A stretch of 64,000 bases of DNA from Saprospirales bacterium (GCA_016703765.1 JADJBL010000011.1:62001-126000); one strand, 5' to 3'; shown: positions 28,124 through 38,125, counted from the stretch's first letter. Numbers and translations are program-made. The notes: generated by a model not told the origin, from the sequence alone.

Positions 28124-28951
28124 ATGAGGTCAAAGCTTTTGGTGCAAAAAGGGAAACGCTTCCTGAAGCGATGGCTATTCAATACCCAGCCGGCAATGCA
28201 AAGCCATCCAAAGTACTCCATAATGGAGACAAGTATAAAGGGGGAGTCTGATTATTATTTAGAGACCAAATCCAAAAACAAAATTTTTTCCCATAACAGG
28301 GAATGCCTGGACGGAGCTTTTGATAAAATTTTTCAGAAAAATATTTACGATTTCAATACCGACAAAAAGTCGCCGGTTATTTTGGATTGTGGGGCCAACA
28401 TTGGGCTGGGAGTGATCTATTGGAAAGAAAAATTCCCCCAATCAAAAATCATTGCCTTCGAGCCATCCAGGGAGGTTTTCAACACCCTGACCCGAAATGT
28501 AGCGTATAATAACTTTTCAGATGTCCTTTGTGTGAATAAAGCTTTGGGAGACAGCGAAAGCCAGGCCACATTCACCGCAAACGAAGGAGTGTCCGGTTCA
28601 TTGGTAATGGAAAAATCCTTGTCTGTGGAATACACGGTCGAGGTGACGAGGTTAAGCAATTACATGACCGAAGAAATCGACTTCCTGAAACTGGATATCG
28701 AAGGTTCAGAAAAATACGTGATCCCCGAAATAGCCGGTAAGCTTCACCTGGTGAGGAATATTTTCATCGAATACCACTCCTTTACCCATGAGCAGCAATA
28801 TCTTTCCTCCATTCTAAAACTTCTTGAAGAAAACAACTTCCGGTACTATATCGAGGGTGAGTACGCTCATGATGCACCTCTGGCAAGGGAGCATGTTTCG
28901 TTAATGCAGGATTTACAAGTCAGTATCTGGGCTAACAGACAGAACAAATAG
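28124..28951 (+). CDS. FkbM family methyltransferase
   Basis: ATG at 28124, 275 residues. SAM-binding loop VILDCGANIGLGVIYW, acidic FEPSREVF, and the FLKLDIEGSEKYVI motif are hallmarks of the FkbM family, which methylates sugar hydroxyls in polysaccharides and natural products. IFIEYHSF is the usual late block. It sits between another methyltransferase and a DUF616 protein, downstream of two Wzt proteins whose C-terminal domains may recognise methylated termini. Confidence 0.85.
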   Translation: MRSKLLVQKGKRFLKRWLFNTQPAMQSHPKYSIMETSIKGESDYYLETKSKNKIFSHNRECLDGAFDKIFQKNIYDFNTDKKSPVILDCGANIGLGVIYWKEKFPQSKIIAFEPSREVFNTLTRNVAYNNFSDVLCVNKALGDSESQATFTANEGVSGSLVMEKSLSVEYTVEVTRLSNYMTEEIDFLKLDIEGSEKYVIPEIAGKLHLVRNIFIEYHSFTHEQQYLSSILKLLEENNFRYYIEGEYAHDAPLAREHVSLMQDLQVSIWANRQNK

Positions 28952-28964
28952 CCATTCAACAAAC

Positions 28965-29675
28965 ATGCAGAAAGGGAAAAAAATAGCCGTATACACTTGC
29001 ATTTACGGAGGTTACGACAAGCTCCTCGCCCCGCTTAACGTAGAATTGCTGAATCAGGCAGATTTCTTTTGTTTCTCTGATAAAAACATTAAAAGCGACA
29101 TCTATAAAGTAATAACCACCAATTTTGATTTTTTCGACCCGGTAAAAAACTCCAGGTATGCTAAAATAAACCCCCATCTTTTCTTTAAAGAGTACGACTA
29201 CTCAATATACATTGACGCCAATCACCGTATTGTAACGAACGACCTGGAGGGCCTAATCAGTAAGCACTTAAAGGATTCAAACATTGCACGCTTTCGCCAC
29301 GATATAAGAGATTGCCTTTACCAGGAAGCTACCATGTGTATTCAAAACAAGTTGGATGAGGAGGCCATTATCCTGCAACAGATGGAAAGATACCGGGCGG
29401 ATGGCTTTCCAGAGCACTTTGGATTGGGCGCCAACTGTTTCATTATCAGAAGGCACAACGAAAAAGACGTTGTCGATCATAGCAAATTATGGTGGAACGA
29501 GGTATTGAATGGAAGCAGAAGGGACCAGCTCTCATTCGAATATGTACGATGGAAGCTGAATACTGCCAGTACTTTTATCGATGAGCGTTGGTATTTTTCA
29601 AATATCTACTATCGGGAAGGGCATGTAAACGAAAAGTCCAGACATGTAAAGGTTAACGGTACTCCATCTCCGTAA
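28965..29675 (+). CDS. DUF616/TOD1-like glycosyltransferase
   Basis: ATG at 28965, 236 residues. The opening KIAVYTCIYGGYDKL, the SRYAKINPHLFFKEYDYSIYIDANHRI block (D.N in place of a DxD) and RDQLSFEYV near the C-terminus match the DUF616 (TOD1/MUCI70) family, proteins related to GT-A glycosyltransferases. It most likely adds one sugar of the polymer. The region is more AT-rich than the rest of the locus (27.4-30.5 kb), which hints at separate acquisition of this block. Confidence 0.75.
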   Translation: MQKGKKIAVYTCIYGGYDKLLAPLNVELLNQADFFCFSDKNIKSDIYKVITTNFDFFDPVKNSRYAKINPHLFFKEYDYSIYIDANHRIVTNDLEGLISKHLKDSNIARFRHDIRDCLYQEATMCIQNKLDEEAIILQQMERYRADGFPEHFGLGANCFIIRRHNEKDVVDHSKLWWNEVLNGSRRDQLSFEYVRWKLNTASTFIDERWYFSNIYYREGHVNEKSRHVKVNGTPSP

Positions 29676-29803
29676 AACTAGCAACAGACCTGGCTGACTG
29701 GCCAGCACCTCCCGAGTTTTACGCTCAATTTAAGACTCCAGATCCGGAGTTACGCGAAGAAGCCCGGGTAAAGAACCTTCCGAGGTTTACTGCTGCTTCC
29801 ACA

Positions 29804-30466
29804 ATGCTTTACGACAAACCATTCCAGATCATAGATGGGCCATCGTTCCTGTCTCAGAAAAAAGAAATCATTAAAAATGGTTTATTTCAATTTTCATGCT
29901 TCACGAAAAGCCCATTTATTATTGATTGTGGCGCAAATATAGGCGTCAGTGTCGCTTATTTCAAAAACCAATACCCGGAATCCGATATTGTAGCTTTTGA
30001 AGCAGATCCGCAAATTTTCAAGGTATTACAATCAAACGCCATCACTTTGGGCTGGAGCAGACTTGAATTGATTAACAAAGCCGTGATGGCCGGCGCAGGC
30101 AAAGTAAAATTTTACAGCGATAATGCAGACGGTGGCAGCTTGATCAACAATGCACTAAGCACAAAACCGATCGAAATAGAATCCGTAAAACTTAGCGACT
30201 ACCTTAAAGACAGGCCTGTTGATTTTCTAAAGATAGATATTGAAGGCGCCGAACTTCTTGTTTTGGAGGAATGCAAGGATCAGTTGGGTAATGTTTTCAA
30301 TATTTTCGTCGAATATCATTCCTTCGCAGGGAAACCCCAAAGCCTTGCTAAAGTAGTTGGCATTTTGGAAAATAGCGGATTCAGGTGTTTGTCACAACCC
30401 CTCCATAATCAACCAAAGCCCCTTTGTATCTCACACCACGTTTTTGGGAATGGATATGATGGCTAA
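29804..30466 (+). CDS. FkbM family methyltransferase, start uncertain
   Basis: ATG at 29804 gives 220 residues with IIDCGANIGVSVAYF (SAM loop), FEADPQIF and FLKIDIEGAELLVLEE, all typical FkbM motifs. The frame is open 125 bp further upstream and codes plausible sequence (DWPAPPEFYAQF, DPELREEARVKNLPRFTAAS), so the protein probably begins earlier, with its start codon lost or unusual. It closes the AT-richer modification block. Likely target is a sugar hydroxyl on the exported polymer. Confidence 0.75.
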   Translation: MLYDKPFQIIDGPSFLSQKKEIIKNGLFQFSCFTKSPFIIDCGANIGVSVAYFKNQYPESDIVAFEADPQIFKVLQSNAITLGWSRLELINKAVMAGAGKVKFYSDNADGGSLINNALSTKPIEIESVKLSDYLKDRPVDFLKIDIEGAELLVLEECKDQLGNVFNIFVEYHSFAGKPQSLAKVVGILENSGFRCLSQPLHNQPKPLCISHHVFGNGYDG

Positions 30467-30512
30467 TATATACGGGACGAGGCCCTATTTGAACCAATAG
30501 AATTCAAAAGAA

Positions 30513-31697
30513 AGTGAAAATTCTCTTTATCACATGATACATTCCGAACAGGCGCCCCCGTTAATTTTATTACATTTTTTAACCTGGTTTAAAGCCAATT
30601 CTTCCGGCCGTTTTGACACCTTGATCCGCCGAAAAGGTCCATTGGGTGGGGAGTTCCAAAAACTCGGAGCAACTTATAATTGGATTGTTCCTGCTCTCCC
30701 CCTTTCAAGGCTTAGTCGGGTCAGATCGCGTTTGGCAGGGCTCACCCCATCCCCGTTGAGCAATCGAAAATTAATCCGGGAAATACGGGATCAGAAATAC
30801 GACCTTATTTATGCAAATACCATAGCAAGTAGCGATGTCCTGCATGATCTCCTCCAGGAGATCGATGCACCCCTGATCTTGCATGTTCACGAGTTGGAAA
30901 TGGCGATTAACCTCTACTGTGATCGCAAAAAATTCGATCTGGTAAAAAACCGGGTAAATACATTTATCGCCGTTTCAGAGGTGGTCCGGCAAAATTTGAT
31001 CGCCAATCACAGCATTCCGGAGGAGAAGATAGCCTTGGTGCATGAATTTGCCGTGGCATGCCCAACCCTCCATTCGGATCGTGAAACGCTGCTCCGGGAA
31101 TTGGGCATCCCTTCCAACGCCTTCGTGGTAGGAGGCGCCGGCACGATCGAATGGAGAAAAGGCGCCGACCTTTTTGTCCAGGTCGCCGGAAGAGTTCAAT
31201 CGCAGGAATCCTATGACCGGCCGGTGTTTTTTCTCTGGATCGGGGGGCACGCAGAAGAGCATTACCTCCGGCAAATCCGGTATGACATTAAAACCGCCGG
31301 CCTCAGCGAGCGCGTCGTTCTCCCTGGCAGCAAACCCAATCCTGCCGACTACTTCAACCTCTTTGACCTGTTCCTGCTGCCCTCCAGGGAAGATCCCTTT
31401 CCCCTGGTGAGCCTGGAAACCGGTCAAATGGGCAAACCCATTATTTGCTTTGATAAACAGGTCGGCAGCACCGAATTCATAGACGAGCATTGCGGGGCCG
31501 TTGTCCCTTATCTTGGGGTCGAAGCTATGGCCGAGGCAGTCCTTTCTTTTTATCGGGACCCCGAAAAGCTCGAATCCGCAGGCAAAGCAATTATAAAAAA
31601 AACCGAGCCTTTCCGAATCGAAAACCAGGGACCTAAAATCCTGGAAATTATTCAATCGGTTTATTCCGGTTTCAAGCATCTATCCAATACCCATTAA
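30513..31697 (+). CDS. Family 4-like glycosyltransferase, frame breaks at 5' end
   Basis: The long ORF begins with an ATG at 30534, but a GTG at 30513 opens VKILFIT, and the adjacent frame continues HDTFRTGAP before the main frame resumes PLILLHFLTW. Together they rebuild the usual GT-B N-terminus, so two compensating indels lie near 30,531 and 30,556. About 395 residues. The C-terminal domain has VGGAGTIEWRKGADLFVQVA (nucleotide-binding loop) and FDLFLLPSREDPFPLVSLETG, the GT4 E-x7-E region. It transfers a sugar from a nucleotide donor in the cytoplasm. Confidence 0.8.
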   Translation, partial: SENSLYHMIHSEQAPPLILLHFLTWFKANSSGRFDTLIRRKGPLGGEFQKLGATYNWIVPALPLSRLSRVRSRLAGLTPSPLSNRKLIREIRDQKYDLIYANTIASSDVLHDLLQEIDAPLILHVHELEMAINLYCDRKKFDLVKNRVNTFIAVSEVVRQNLIANHSIPEEKIALVHEFAVACPTLHSDRETLLRELGIPSNAFVVGGAGTIEWRKGADLFVQVAGRVQSQESYDRPVFFLWIGGHAEEHYLRQIRYDIKTAGLSERVVLPGSKPNPADYFNLFDLFLLPSREDPFPLVSLETGQMGKPIICFDKQVGSTEFIDEHCGAVVPYLGVEAMAEAVLSFYRDPEKLESAGKAIIKKTEPFRIENQGPKILEIIQSVYSGFKHLSNTH

Positions 31698-32782
31698 ACC
31701 CATCGCCTTCTACCTCCCCCAATTCCACCCCATCCCGGAAAACGACCGCTGGTGGGGCAAGGGCTTTACGGAATGGACCAATGTGGCGAAGGCCAAACCC
31801 CTGTTCCCAGGCCATCACCAACCCCATCTCCCGGCCGATCTGGGCTTCTACGATCTCCGCCTTCCCGAAACCCGCGCTGCTCAAGCCGATTTGGCCCGCC
31901 AATACGGCATCCAGGGCTTTTGCTACTACCACTACTGGTTCAACGGAAAACGACTGCTGGAAAGGCCTTTCGAAGAGGTGCTCGCATCCGGCCAACCGGA
32001 TTTTTCCTTCTGCCTCTGCTGGGCCAACGAAAACTGGACCCGCCGATGGGACGGCCTGCACAGCGAGATCCTCATGGAACAAGCATACAGCCCGGAAAAC
32101 GACCTCGAACACATCCGCCACCTGCTAAAAGCCTTTGCCGATCCGCGATATATCCGCGTGGAAGGCAAGCCTTTGTTTTTGGTCTACCGCTCCTCCGCCC
32201 TGCCCGACCCAAAGAGAACCACCGATATTTGGAGAAAAGAAGCCCTGCGCTCCGGCATCGGGGAACTGTTTTTGTGCAAGGTGGAAAGCTTCCCCAATGA
32301 GCACCGCGACCCCACGAGCGCGGGATTCGACGCCTCGGTGGAGTTTCAACCCGACTGGGGCAACCTGCCCTTCCCGCTCAAAAGGGGAAGGCGCTGGGAT
32401 TATCTCCGCAAAGCCGGCCTCTCGCGCAAGATTTTCGGCCAGAATCATTTTTACGCTTATGAAGCCCTGGTCAACCGGATGTCGAAAAAATCCGAGCCTC
32501 CCTACCTCCGCTTTCCCTGCGTGACTCCCTCCTGGGATAATACGGCCCGGCGAAAGGAGGGCGCAACCGTCTTCCTGGATTCCAGCCCCGAACTTTACGG
32601 GCGCTGGTTGCTATCCGCAGGGCAGAAACTCCAAAAATTCCCCGCCTCCCCGCAGATTCCTGTTCCTGAACGCCTGGAACGAATGGGCGGAAGGCAATCA
32701 CCTCGAACCCTGCCAAAAATGGGGCCACCGATACCTGGAAGTCACCAGGGAGGTGCTCAGCGCTTTTGAACATGCCCGGTAA
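31686..32782 (+). CDS. WbsX-like glycan biosynthesis protein, one frame break
   Basis: The conserved beginning KPIAFYLPQFHPIPENDRWWGKGFTEW is encoded from about 31,698 in the main frame, but no standard start codon is seen; the start is placed near the end of the previous gene. The main frame runs to about 32,655, then another frame supplies the family C-terminus FLNAWNEWAEGNHLEPCQKWG and ends in TAA at 32782. FCYYHYWFNGKRLL and ANENWTRRWDG are further hallmarks of the WbsX (GH99-like) family found in O-antigen and capsule loci, often called glycosyltransferases; the catalytic role is not firmly known. About 360 residues. Confidence 0.82.
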
Positions 32783-33756
32783 CTCCTCCTCTCCCGCCGT
32801 AAGTGTTATCGTCCCGAATTTCAACCACGGGAGCTTCCTGCATCAGCGCATCCAGAGCATCCTGAACCAGACCTACCAGGATTTCGAGCTGATCCTGATC
32901 GACGATCGATCCACCGACGAAAGCCGGGAGATTCTGGAGACCTATCGAAATCACCCGAAGACCGCGCATCTGGTCTTCAATGAAAATAACAGCGGCAGCC
33001 CCTTCCTTCAATGGGAAAAAGGCATGCAGCTTCGCCAAAGGCAGGTACATCTGGATCGCCGAAAGCGACGACTGGTGCGAGCCCTCTTTCCTCGAAACCC
33101 TGGTGCCCTCGCTGGAGGCCGACCCGGAGGTCCGAATCGCCTACTGCCAGTCGCTCTGTCTCGACGAACAAGGCAAGATAAAATGGGTTTCCAAGCATTC
33201 CCGGCTGGAGCAGGTACTCGAAGGGGAGGAGTTTGTGAAACGATTCATGCTTAAAGGCAACAGCATTTTCAACGCCAGCATGTCCGTTTTCCGGAAGGCA
33301 GGTCTGCCTGAGTCGAACCACTTTACCAGCTATCGGTTCTGCGGAGACTGGTACTTCTGGATCGAACTGGCGCTGGAGGGCAAAGTCATGATCTCCGGAA
33401 AGGTCCTCAACTATTTCCGCAAACACTCCCGCGACGTGAGTTCCAAAGCAGTGGCGAAGGGCCTTTATTACACCGAAAGCACGGATATCCTGATGATCGC
33501 CATGAAAAAGATTGGGATTCAACAGGATTTGCTCGGGGAACTGGTCGAAAAAAGGGCCCAGTCCTTTCTAAAAGACGAGCACTTGTTCGAATCGGAAGAG
33601 GTGAAAAGAGCGGTTCTCGAAAAGCTCAAAGAACTCGACCCCTCGATCGTTTCGCGTATCCGGCGCCTGAAAGCCGGGCTGAAGCTAAAAAATGTCAAAA
33701 GCAGGATACATGCCGGATTCAAGCACTGGGGTTTCGGTGGTAGTGTGTTGCTATAA
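32772..33756 (+). CDS. Family 2 glycosyltransferase, one frame break
   Basis: ATG at 32772 overlaps the WbsX gene by 11 bp. The frame breaks near 33,030: NENNSGSPFLQWEKGMQL continues as AKGRYIWIAESDDW in the next frame. The joined protein has about 327 residues, VSVIVPNFNHGSFLHQRIQSIL at the start, DDRSTDES and the ESDDW metal-binding motif of GT2 enzymes. It ends at 33756, overlapping the next GT2 gene by about 47 bp. Confidence 0.82.
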
Positions 33757-34714
33757 CAGCAGCGCCCGCCTTCCCGCCACCCTGGAACATCTGGCCCGTC
33801 AGTCCCTTCCGGCGGGACTCCCCGTGGAGGTAATCGTCGTCGACAATAATTCGAAGGACCGGACCGCGGAAACGGCCCTCGGGGAGTGGGAAAGGCTCGG
33901 AAACCCTTTCCCGCTCAGGGCGATCCACCAGCCGGTTCAGGGCCTGGCCTATGCCCGGGAGTTGGGCATCGAATCCGCTGGTTTGGAGTATATCCTCCTT
34001 TGCGACGACGACAACTGGCTCGACCCTGACTATATCGCCACCGCCTTTGAGGCGATGAGTTCCGATCCCGAAACCGGCATCCTGGGTGGCCGGGGCGAGG
34101 CTGTTTCGGACGGTCCGCTTCCGCATTGGTTTTCCACCTTTCAATCGGCGTATGCCGTCGGCGTGCAGGCTATGGAAAGCGGGGATGTGAGCAAAAGAGG
34201 ATATCTATGGGGTGCGGGGATGGTGTTGAGACGCCCGGTGTTCCTGAGTTTAAAGAAAGCGGGATTTTCCTCCCTGCTGGCCGACCGAAAGGGGGAACAA
34301 CTTTCATCCGGCGGCGATTCGGAGTATTGCAAATGGTTCCTGATGGCGGGCTACACCCTTCGCTACGACGAACGCCTGGTTTACCGGCATTTCATCCCAT
34401 CTGAGCGGCTTACGAGGGACTATTTTCGAAAAATGCAGCGGGGCCACGACCAATCTTTCCGTGTACTCAAGAAATACGACCAGGTATTGTCCGCACAGCT
34501 TAAAAGTCCTTTCCGCCGGTTTCTAAGGTTGTTAGGTACGGGATTTGGACTTCTCCAATCCCTATTTCTGCTGAACGAAAATGCCTCCAGGTTTTACCTC
34601 GAACAATTCTCCATTTATATTCCCTTCGGAAATTTGGGGCCTGACCCCGAAATCAGAAAAATACGCCGGATGAATCATTCGGCGAAAAGAACCTTGTTGG
34701 CAGACAACCTATGA
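33710..34714 (+). CDS. Family 2 glycosyltransferase
   Basis: Two in-frame ATGs are possible (33692 and 33710); the second leaves the shorter overlap with the upstream gene and a normal N-terminus ([21 protein letters not shown]). About 334 residues. Motifs: [10 protein letters not shown], then [12 protein letters not shown] as the DxD-like site, and [12 protein letters not shown]. Such three-Asp (DDDN) GT2 proteins are shared with the gene at 40.5 kb, which is similar in layout. The 3' end overlaps the next start by 4 bp. Confidence 0.85.
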   Translation: MPDSSTGVSVVVCCYNSSARLPATLEHLARQSLPAGLPVEVIVVDNNSKDRTAETALGEWERLGNPFPLRAIHQPVQGLAYARELGIESAGLEYILLCDDDNWLDPDYIATAFEAMSSDPETGILGGRGEAVSDGPLPHWFSTFQSAYAVGVQAMESGDVSKRGYLWGAGMVLRRPVFLSLKKAGFSSLLADRKGEQLSSGGDSEYCKWFLMAGYTLRYDERLVYRHFIPSERLTRDYFRKMQRGHDQSFRVLKKYDQVLSAQLKSPFRRFLRLLGTGFGLLQSLFLLNENASRFYLEQFSIYIPFGNLGPDPEIRKIRRMNHSAKRTLLADNL

Positions 34715-35579
34715 CCCGGCCCAAAATATCGATCGTCACGCCCTGGTTCAACCAGGTCCACTATATAGAGGAAACGATTCGCAGTGTCCTGGATCAGGCA
34801 TACCCCAACCTCGAATACATCATCATCGACGGGGGTAGCACCGACGGAACGGCCGAGATCATTAAAAATACGAAAAGCACCTGCACTACTGGGTTTCCGA
34901 ACCAGACGCGGGGATGTACGACGCCGTGCAAAAGGGGTTTGAAAAAAGTTCGGGCGAGCTCATGGCCTGGATCAACAGCGACGACCTGCTACACCGGGGC
35001 GCCCTGAATACTGTTTCTGAATTATTTTCCTCCTTCCCTCAAGTCGATTGGATACAGGGCCTTCCCTCCTTCTTCGACGAACAGGGTCGGATCGTCCAAA
35101 CCGGCAGCCTGAAAAAATGGAGCCCTTTCCATTTTTACCTGGGCGATTTCCGCTGGATTCAGCAGGAATCGAGCTTCTGGCGGCGTTCGCTCTGGGATAA
35201 AGCAGGCGGACAGGTAAACCGCAGCTTGAAATACGCAGGCGATTTCGACCTCTGGCTCCGGTTTTTCCGCCACGCCTCACTCTACTCCTGTTCGGCCCTG
35301 CTCGGCGGTTTCCGCCTGAGAAAGTCCGGACAGTTGTCGCAGACCCATCTTCGGGAGTACCTGGCCGAAGCAAAGAACTTGTTGGATTCGGAACTGGAAA
35401 ATTTACCGGAAGAGAAAAAGAGAACCTTGTCCAGGATCAGGATGAAACAGGGCATACATAAGACCTTCGAGCGGTTTAAAATATTCAATGCAAGCGGGTT
35501 TTACGCCCGGGTGGTGCAGCCCGAGTTTCGACTGCCGCCCGCCATATTTTTCGACAGGGCGTCTCAATCTTTTATTTGA
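34711..35579 (+). CDS. Family 2 glycosyltransferase, one frame break
   Basis: ATG at 34711. The N-terminal frame ([33 protein letters not shown]) shifts near 34,872 in a run of A residues into [19 protein letters not shown], which continues [17 protein letters not shown] to TGA at 35579. About 289 residues. The WINSDD motif supplies the metal-binding acidic pair. Closely related in pattern to the complete GT2 at 35785 (same VSEPD, WINSDD layout), so the two probably arose by duplication. Confidence 0.83.
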
Positions 35580-35586
35580 AATAGGT

Positions 35587-35622
35587 ATGGACCAAATCTG
35601 GCCCAAAATCTCCATCATAACC
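35587..35622 (+). pseudogene. Copy of the first 36 bases of the downstream GT2 gene
   Basis: Bases 35587-35622 match 35785-35820 with one mismatch, including the ATG and the codons for Met-Asp-Gln-(Ile/Thr)-Trp-Pro-Lys-Ile-Ser-Ile-Ile-Thr. Downstream of this copy the coding sequence is replaced by a composite inverted repeat. It is a 5' fragment, not a functional gene. Confidence 0.75.
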
Positions 35623-35624
35623 TC

Positions 35625-35779
35625 GCTCGTGAGGGTCTCCGACCCGAAACGATGTGTTTGCAAGTCTCCGACTTGCAAAGCGGTTTTTGAGGCAAGTCAG
35701 AGACTTGCCAACGATGCGTTTCGGGTCGGAGACCCTCACGAGCAAGATTTATATTTTGCACGGCGCTAGCGCCAAAATA
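35625..35779. repeat. Composite inverted-repeat element between duplicated gene starts
   Basis: A perfect 27-bp inverted repeat (35625-35651 with 35717-35743) encloses two smaller hairpins, TTGCAAGTC/GACTTGCAA and GGCAAGTC/GACTTGCC, giving a cloverleaf-like fold. A further palindrome, GGCGCTAGCGCC (35762-35773) flanked by TATTTTG and AAAATA, follows. No transposase is present. It looks like a non-autonomous, MITE-like insertion. Confidence 0.75.
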
Positions 35780-35784
35780 ACGAT

Positions 35785-36609
35785 ATGGACCAAACCTGGC
35801 CCAAAATCTCCATCATAACCCCCAGCTTCAACCAGGGACAATTCCTGGAGCAGACGATCCGCTCCGTGCTCGACCAGAATTATCCCAATCTGGAATACAT
35901 CGTTATGGACGGAGGGAGCAGCGACCAATCCGTCGAGATCATTAAAAAATATGCTTCCTCCATCAACTACTGGGTGAGCGAGCCCGACAAGGGTCAGGCC
36001 GACGCGATCAATAAGGGTTTTGCGCGGGCAAGCGGAGATATTCTGGCCTGGATCAACTCGGACGATTACTACCGTCCCGGCGCTTTCTCCGAAATCGCAT
36101 CCCGATACCAAAAAGGGCCGCATTGGTGGGTGGGCATGGCCCGGGAGTATATCCAGGGCCCCGGGTACGAAGGGAAATTATACATCCCCCAAAAAGTGAA
36201 TTTCCGGCGCCTGTTTTACGAACGACAGATCATCCCCCAGGTATCGGTGTTTTGGACCAGAGAGCTCTGGACCGCCGCGGGAAGTCGCATTGCCGACCTG
36301 CACTACGCGATGGACTACGAGCTATGGCTCCGGTTCGGAGCGATAACCCCGCCGGAACTCGTACCCGCCGAGCTGGCCCTGTTGCGGATACACCGCGATA
36401 CCAAGACCAGCGGCGAAGGAAACGGCATGGCCCGCTATTTTGAGGAATCCGATCGCGTTCGAAGGGAGTGGTTCCACCGGAAAAAGAGAAGCCCGGCCGG
36501 CATGGCGATGGCGAACCTGTATATTAGTTTTATGACCAGGTTTCGCCTGTTTTCAAAAGACAATAACCTGCGGCATTTCGCGGGAAGAAGGCAAATACCC
36601 AGACTGTAG
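35785..36609 (+). CDS. Family 2 glycosyltransferase
   Basis: ATG at 35785, 274 residues, unbroken. KISIITPSFNQGQFLEQTIRSVL, MDGGSSDQS, YWVSEPDKGQADAINKGF and AWINSDDYY are the standard GT2 blocks; the NSDD motif binds the metal and nucleotide sugar. The C-terminus has the HRDTKTS segment typical of this subgroup. It lies immediately after a composite repeat and a duplicate of its own first 36 bases. The stop is directly followed by the next ATG. Confidence 0.88.
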   Translation: MDQTWPKISIITPSFNQGQFLEQTIRSVLDQNYPNLEYIVMDGGSSDQSVEIIKKYASSINYWVSEPDKGQADAINKGFARASGDILAWINSDDYYRPGAFSEIASRYQKGPHWWVGMAREYIQGPGYEGKLYIPQKVNFRRLFYERQIIPQVSVFWTRELWTAAGSRIADLHYAMDYELWLRFGAITPPELVPAELALLRIHRDTKTSGEGNGMARYFEESDRVRREWFHRKKRSPAGMAMANLYISFMTRFRLFSKDNNLRHFAGRRQIPRL

Positions 36610-37377
36610 ATGAAAGACGAAAGAGGTTTTGTGTACGTGGCCACCGGCAAGGGTTATGTGGCAGAAGCAGTCCACTCGGCCAAGCAGCTCAAAAAGATCC
36701 ATCCGGATATTCCCATTTGCCTGGTTGCAGATAAAATGCAGGAGGATGTCTCTGTTTTCGACGACCTCATCCTGTTGGAAGAAGGGGAGGCCACCTATAC
36801 GCCAATCGACAAAGTGCATTGCGTCCGCTGCCCCTACCGGGAGGCTGTTTTTCTGGACTCCGACACCTGGGCTGCCAATAAGATCGACGAGTTGTTCGGC
36901 ATCCTGACAAAGTTCGACCTTGCCTTGCTGCCCGAAAATAAGCGGGGCTGGAATTACCATCTGCCCGGCGTGCCGCGGCCCTTCGCCGAATTCAATACGG
37001 GTGTGATCGTGTTTCGGAATGACGAGGGAAGAGCAAAACCTGAAAAACGACCAGCCCAGTTTCCGCTACGTCCTTTGGAACTCCGATCTGCGGGTGGCGC
37101 CCATCCCGAGCGAATACCATTTCCTGGGCAACGCATTGAACTACATCATGTGGGAAGCCCTGCTGATACACGGCCGGGGCGACCTGGCAAGATCGCAGCC
37201 CTAGTGAATAAAAGAATGGGCAGCCGGGTGTACATCCCACAAATCGGCGCGATTACAGGTTTTACGGGAAAATGGGACTGGATCAAAAAACTCTTGCCTT
37301 TTGCTTTCAGAGGCCTGTCGGTAGTTTGGAAAAAAAGAAAAGACACCGCGAAACTGGCGCCCAAAAAATGGTGGTAA
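36610..37377 (+). CDS. Putative nucleotide-sugar glycosyltransferase, two frame breaks
   Basis: ATG at 36610, about 255 residues. The first and last parts share one frame, but the middle (about 37,020-37,190) reads correctly only in another (NLKNDQPSFRYVLWNSDLRVAPIPSEYHFLGNAL), so two compensating indels are present. FVYVATGKGYVAEAVHSAKQLKK at the start, AVFLDSDTWAANKIDELF (DSDT as a DxD site) and FAEFNTGVIVF resemble GT-A enzymes of the nucleotide-diphospho-sugar transferase type. Sugar specificity unknown. Confidence 0.72.
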   Translation: MKDERGFVYVATGKGYVAEAVHSAKQLKKIHPDIPICLVADKMQEDVSVFDDLILLEEGEATYTPIDKVHCVRCPYREAVFLDSDTWAANKIDELFGILTKFDLALLPENKRGWNYHLPGVPRPFAEFNTGVIVFRNDEGRAKPEKRPAQFPLRPLELRSAGGAHPERIPFPGQRIELHHVGSPADTRPGRPGKIAALVNKRMGSRVYIPQIGAITGFTGKWDWIKKLLPFAFRGLSVVWKKRKDTAKLAPKKWW

Positions 37378-38117
37378 AAAGCATTCAAAAGACATACAGG
37401 GCCTGGCGGCACGAGTTGAAGATCTTCCTGTTCACCAAGATCCTCCGGAGAAAGAAACTCCATTTTATCCATATCGGAAAAACAGGGGGCACTGCGGTCA
37501 AGGAAGCCCTAAAGTTTCACCGGATCACCCCCAAATACGTCCTGTTTTTCTACCGGCACGATTTTTCGTTAAAGGACGTCCCCACGGGCGAAAAGGCGTT
37601 TTTTTTTCTCCGCGACCCGGTTCAGCGCTACTTCAGCGCCTTTTCCGACCGGAAAAGAAAGGGCTTGCCGAGGTACTACGGCCCCTGGAGCCCGGAAGAG
37701 GAGGAAGCTTTTTCCCGATTTCAGAGCGCCGAAGAGCTTGCTTCTGCTCTTGGTTCCTCTGACCCGGATTTGCGGGAACACGCAGAAAAAGCCATGAAGG
37801 GTATTTTCCATGTGCAAACCCATTTTTGGGATTGGTTCGGCTCCCGGGAATATTTCCTCTCCCGCCTGGAGGATATTGTTTATGTCGGTTTCCAGGAAAG
37901 CCTGGAGGAAGATTTCGCCCGGCTGAAACAACTAACAGGGTTGCCCCGGGAGTTGAGATTGCCGGAGGACGAGACCATGGCGCACCGGAATACCTCATCC
38001 AAAAGCCAGTTTCTTTCTCCCGAATCCGTCGAAAATATCCGCCGCTGGTACCGGAGCGATTATGAATTCATGGCCTTTTGCCGGGAATTGATCGCGGCCG
38101 GAAAGACCAATTCCTGA
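37368..38117 (+). CDS. Sulfotransferase family protein (2 of 5)
   Basis: ATG at 37368 chosen because it follows the end of the previous gene with a 10-bp overlap; the frame is open further upstream. 249 residues. LHFIHIGKTGGTAVKEAL is the PAPS 5'-phosphosulfate loop, and FFFLRDPVQRYFSAFSDR is the 3'-phosphate block (Arg, Ser). This is the pattern of membrane-type glycan sulfotransferases (sulfotransferase family 2). It probably sulfates the nascent polymer. Confidence 0.82.
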   Translation: MVVKSIQKTYRAWRHELKIFLFTKILRRKKLHFIHIGKTGGTAVKEALKFHRITPKYVLFFYRHDFSLKDVPTGEKAFFFLRDPVQRYFSAFSDRKRKGLPRYYGPWSPEEEEAFSRFQSAEELASALGSSDPDLREHAEKAMKGIFHVQTHFWDWFGSREYFLSRLEDIVYVGFQESLEEDFARLKQLTGLPRELRLPEDETMAHRNTSSKSQFLSPESVENIRRWYRSDYEFMAFCRELIAAGKTNS

Positions 38118-38125
38118 AAAATAAT

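Noticed and set aside
35587..35769. 60-codon open frame starting at the duplicated GT2 start
   Set aside because: After the first 12 codons it only translates the inverted repeat; it is a gene fragment, not a peptide gene.
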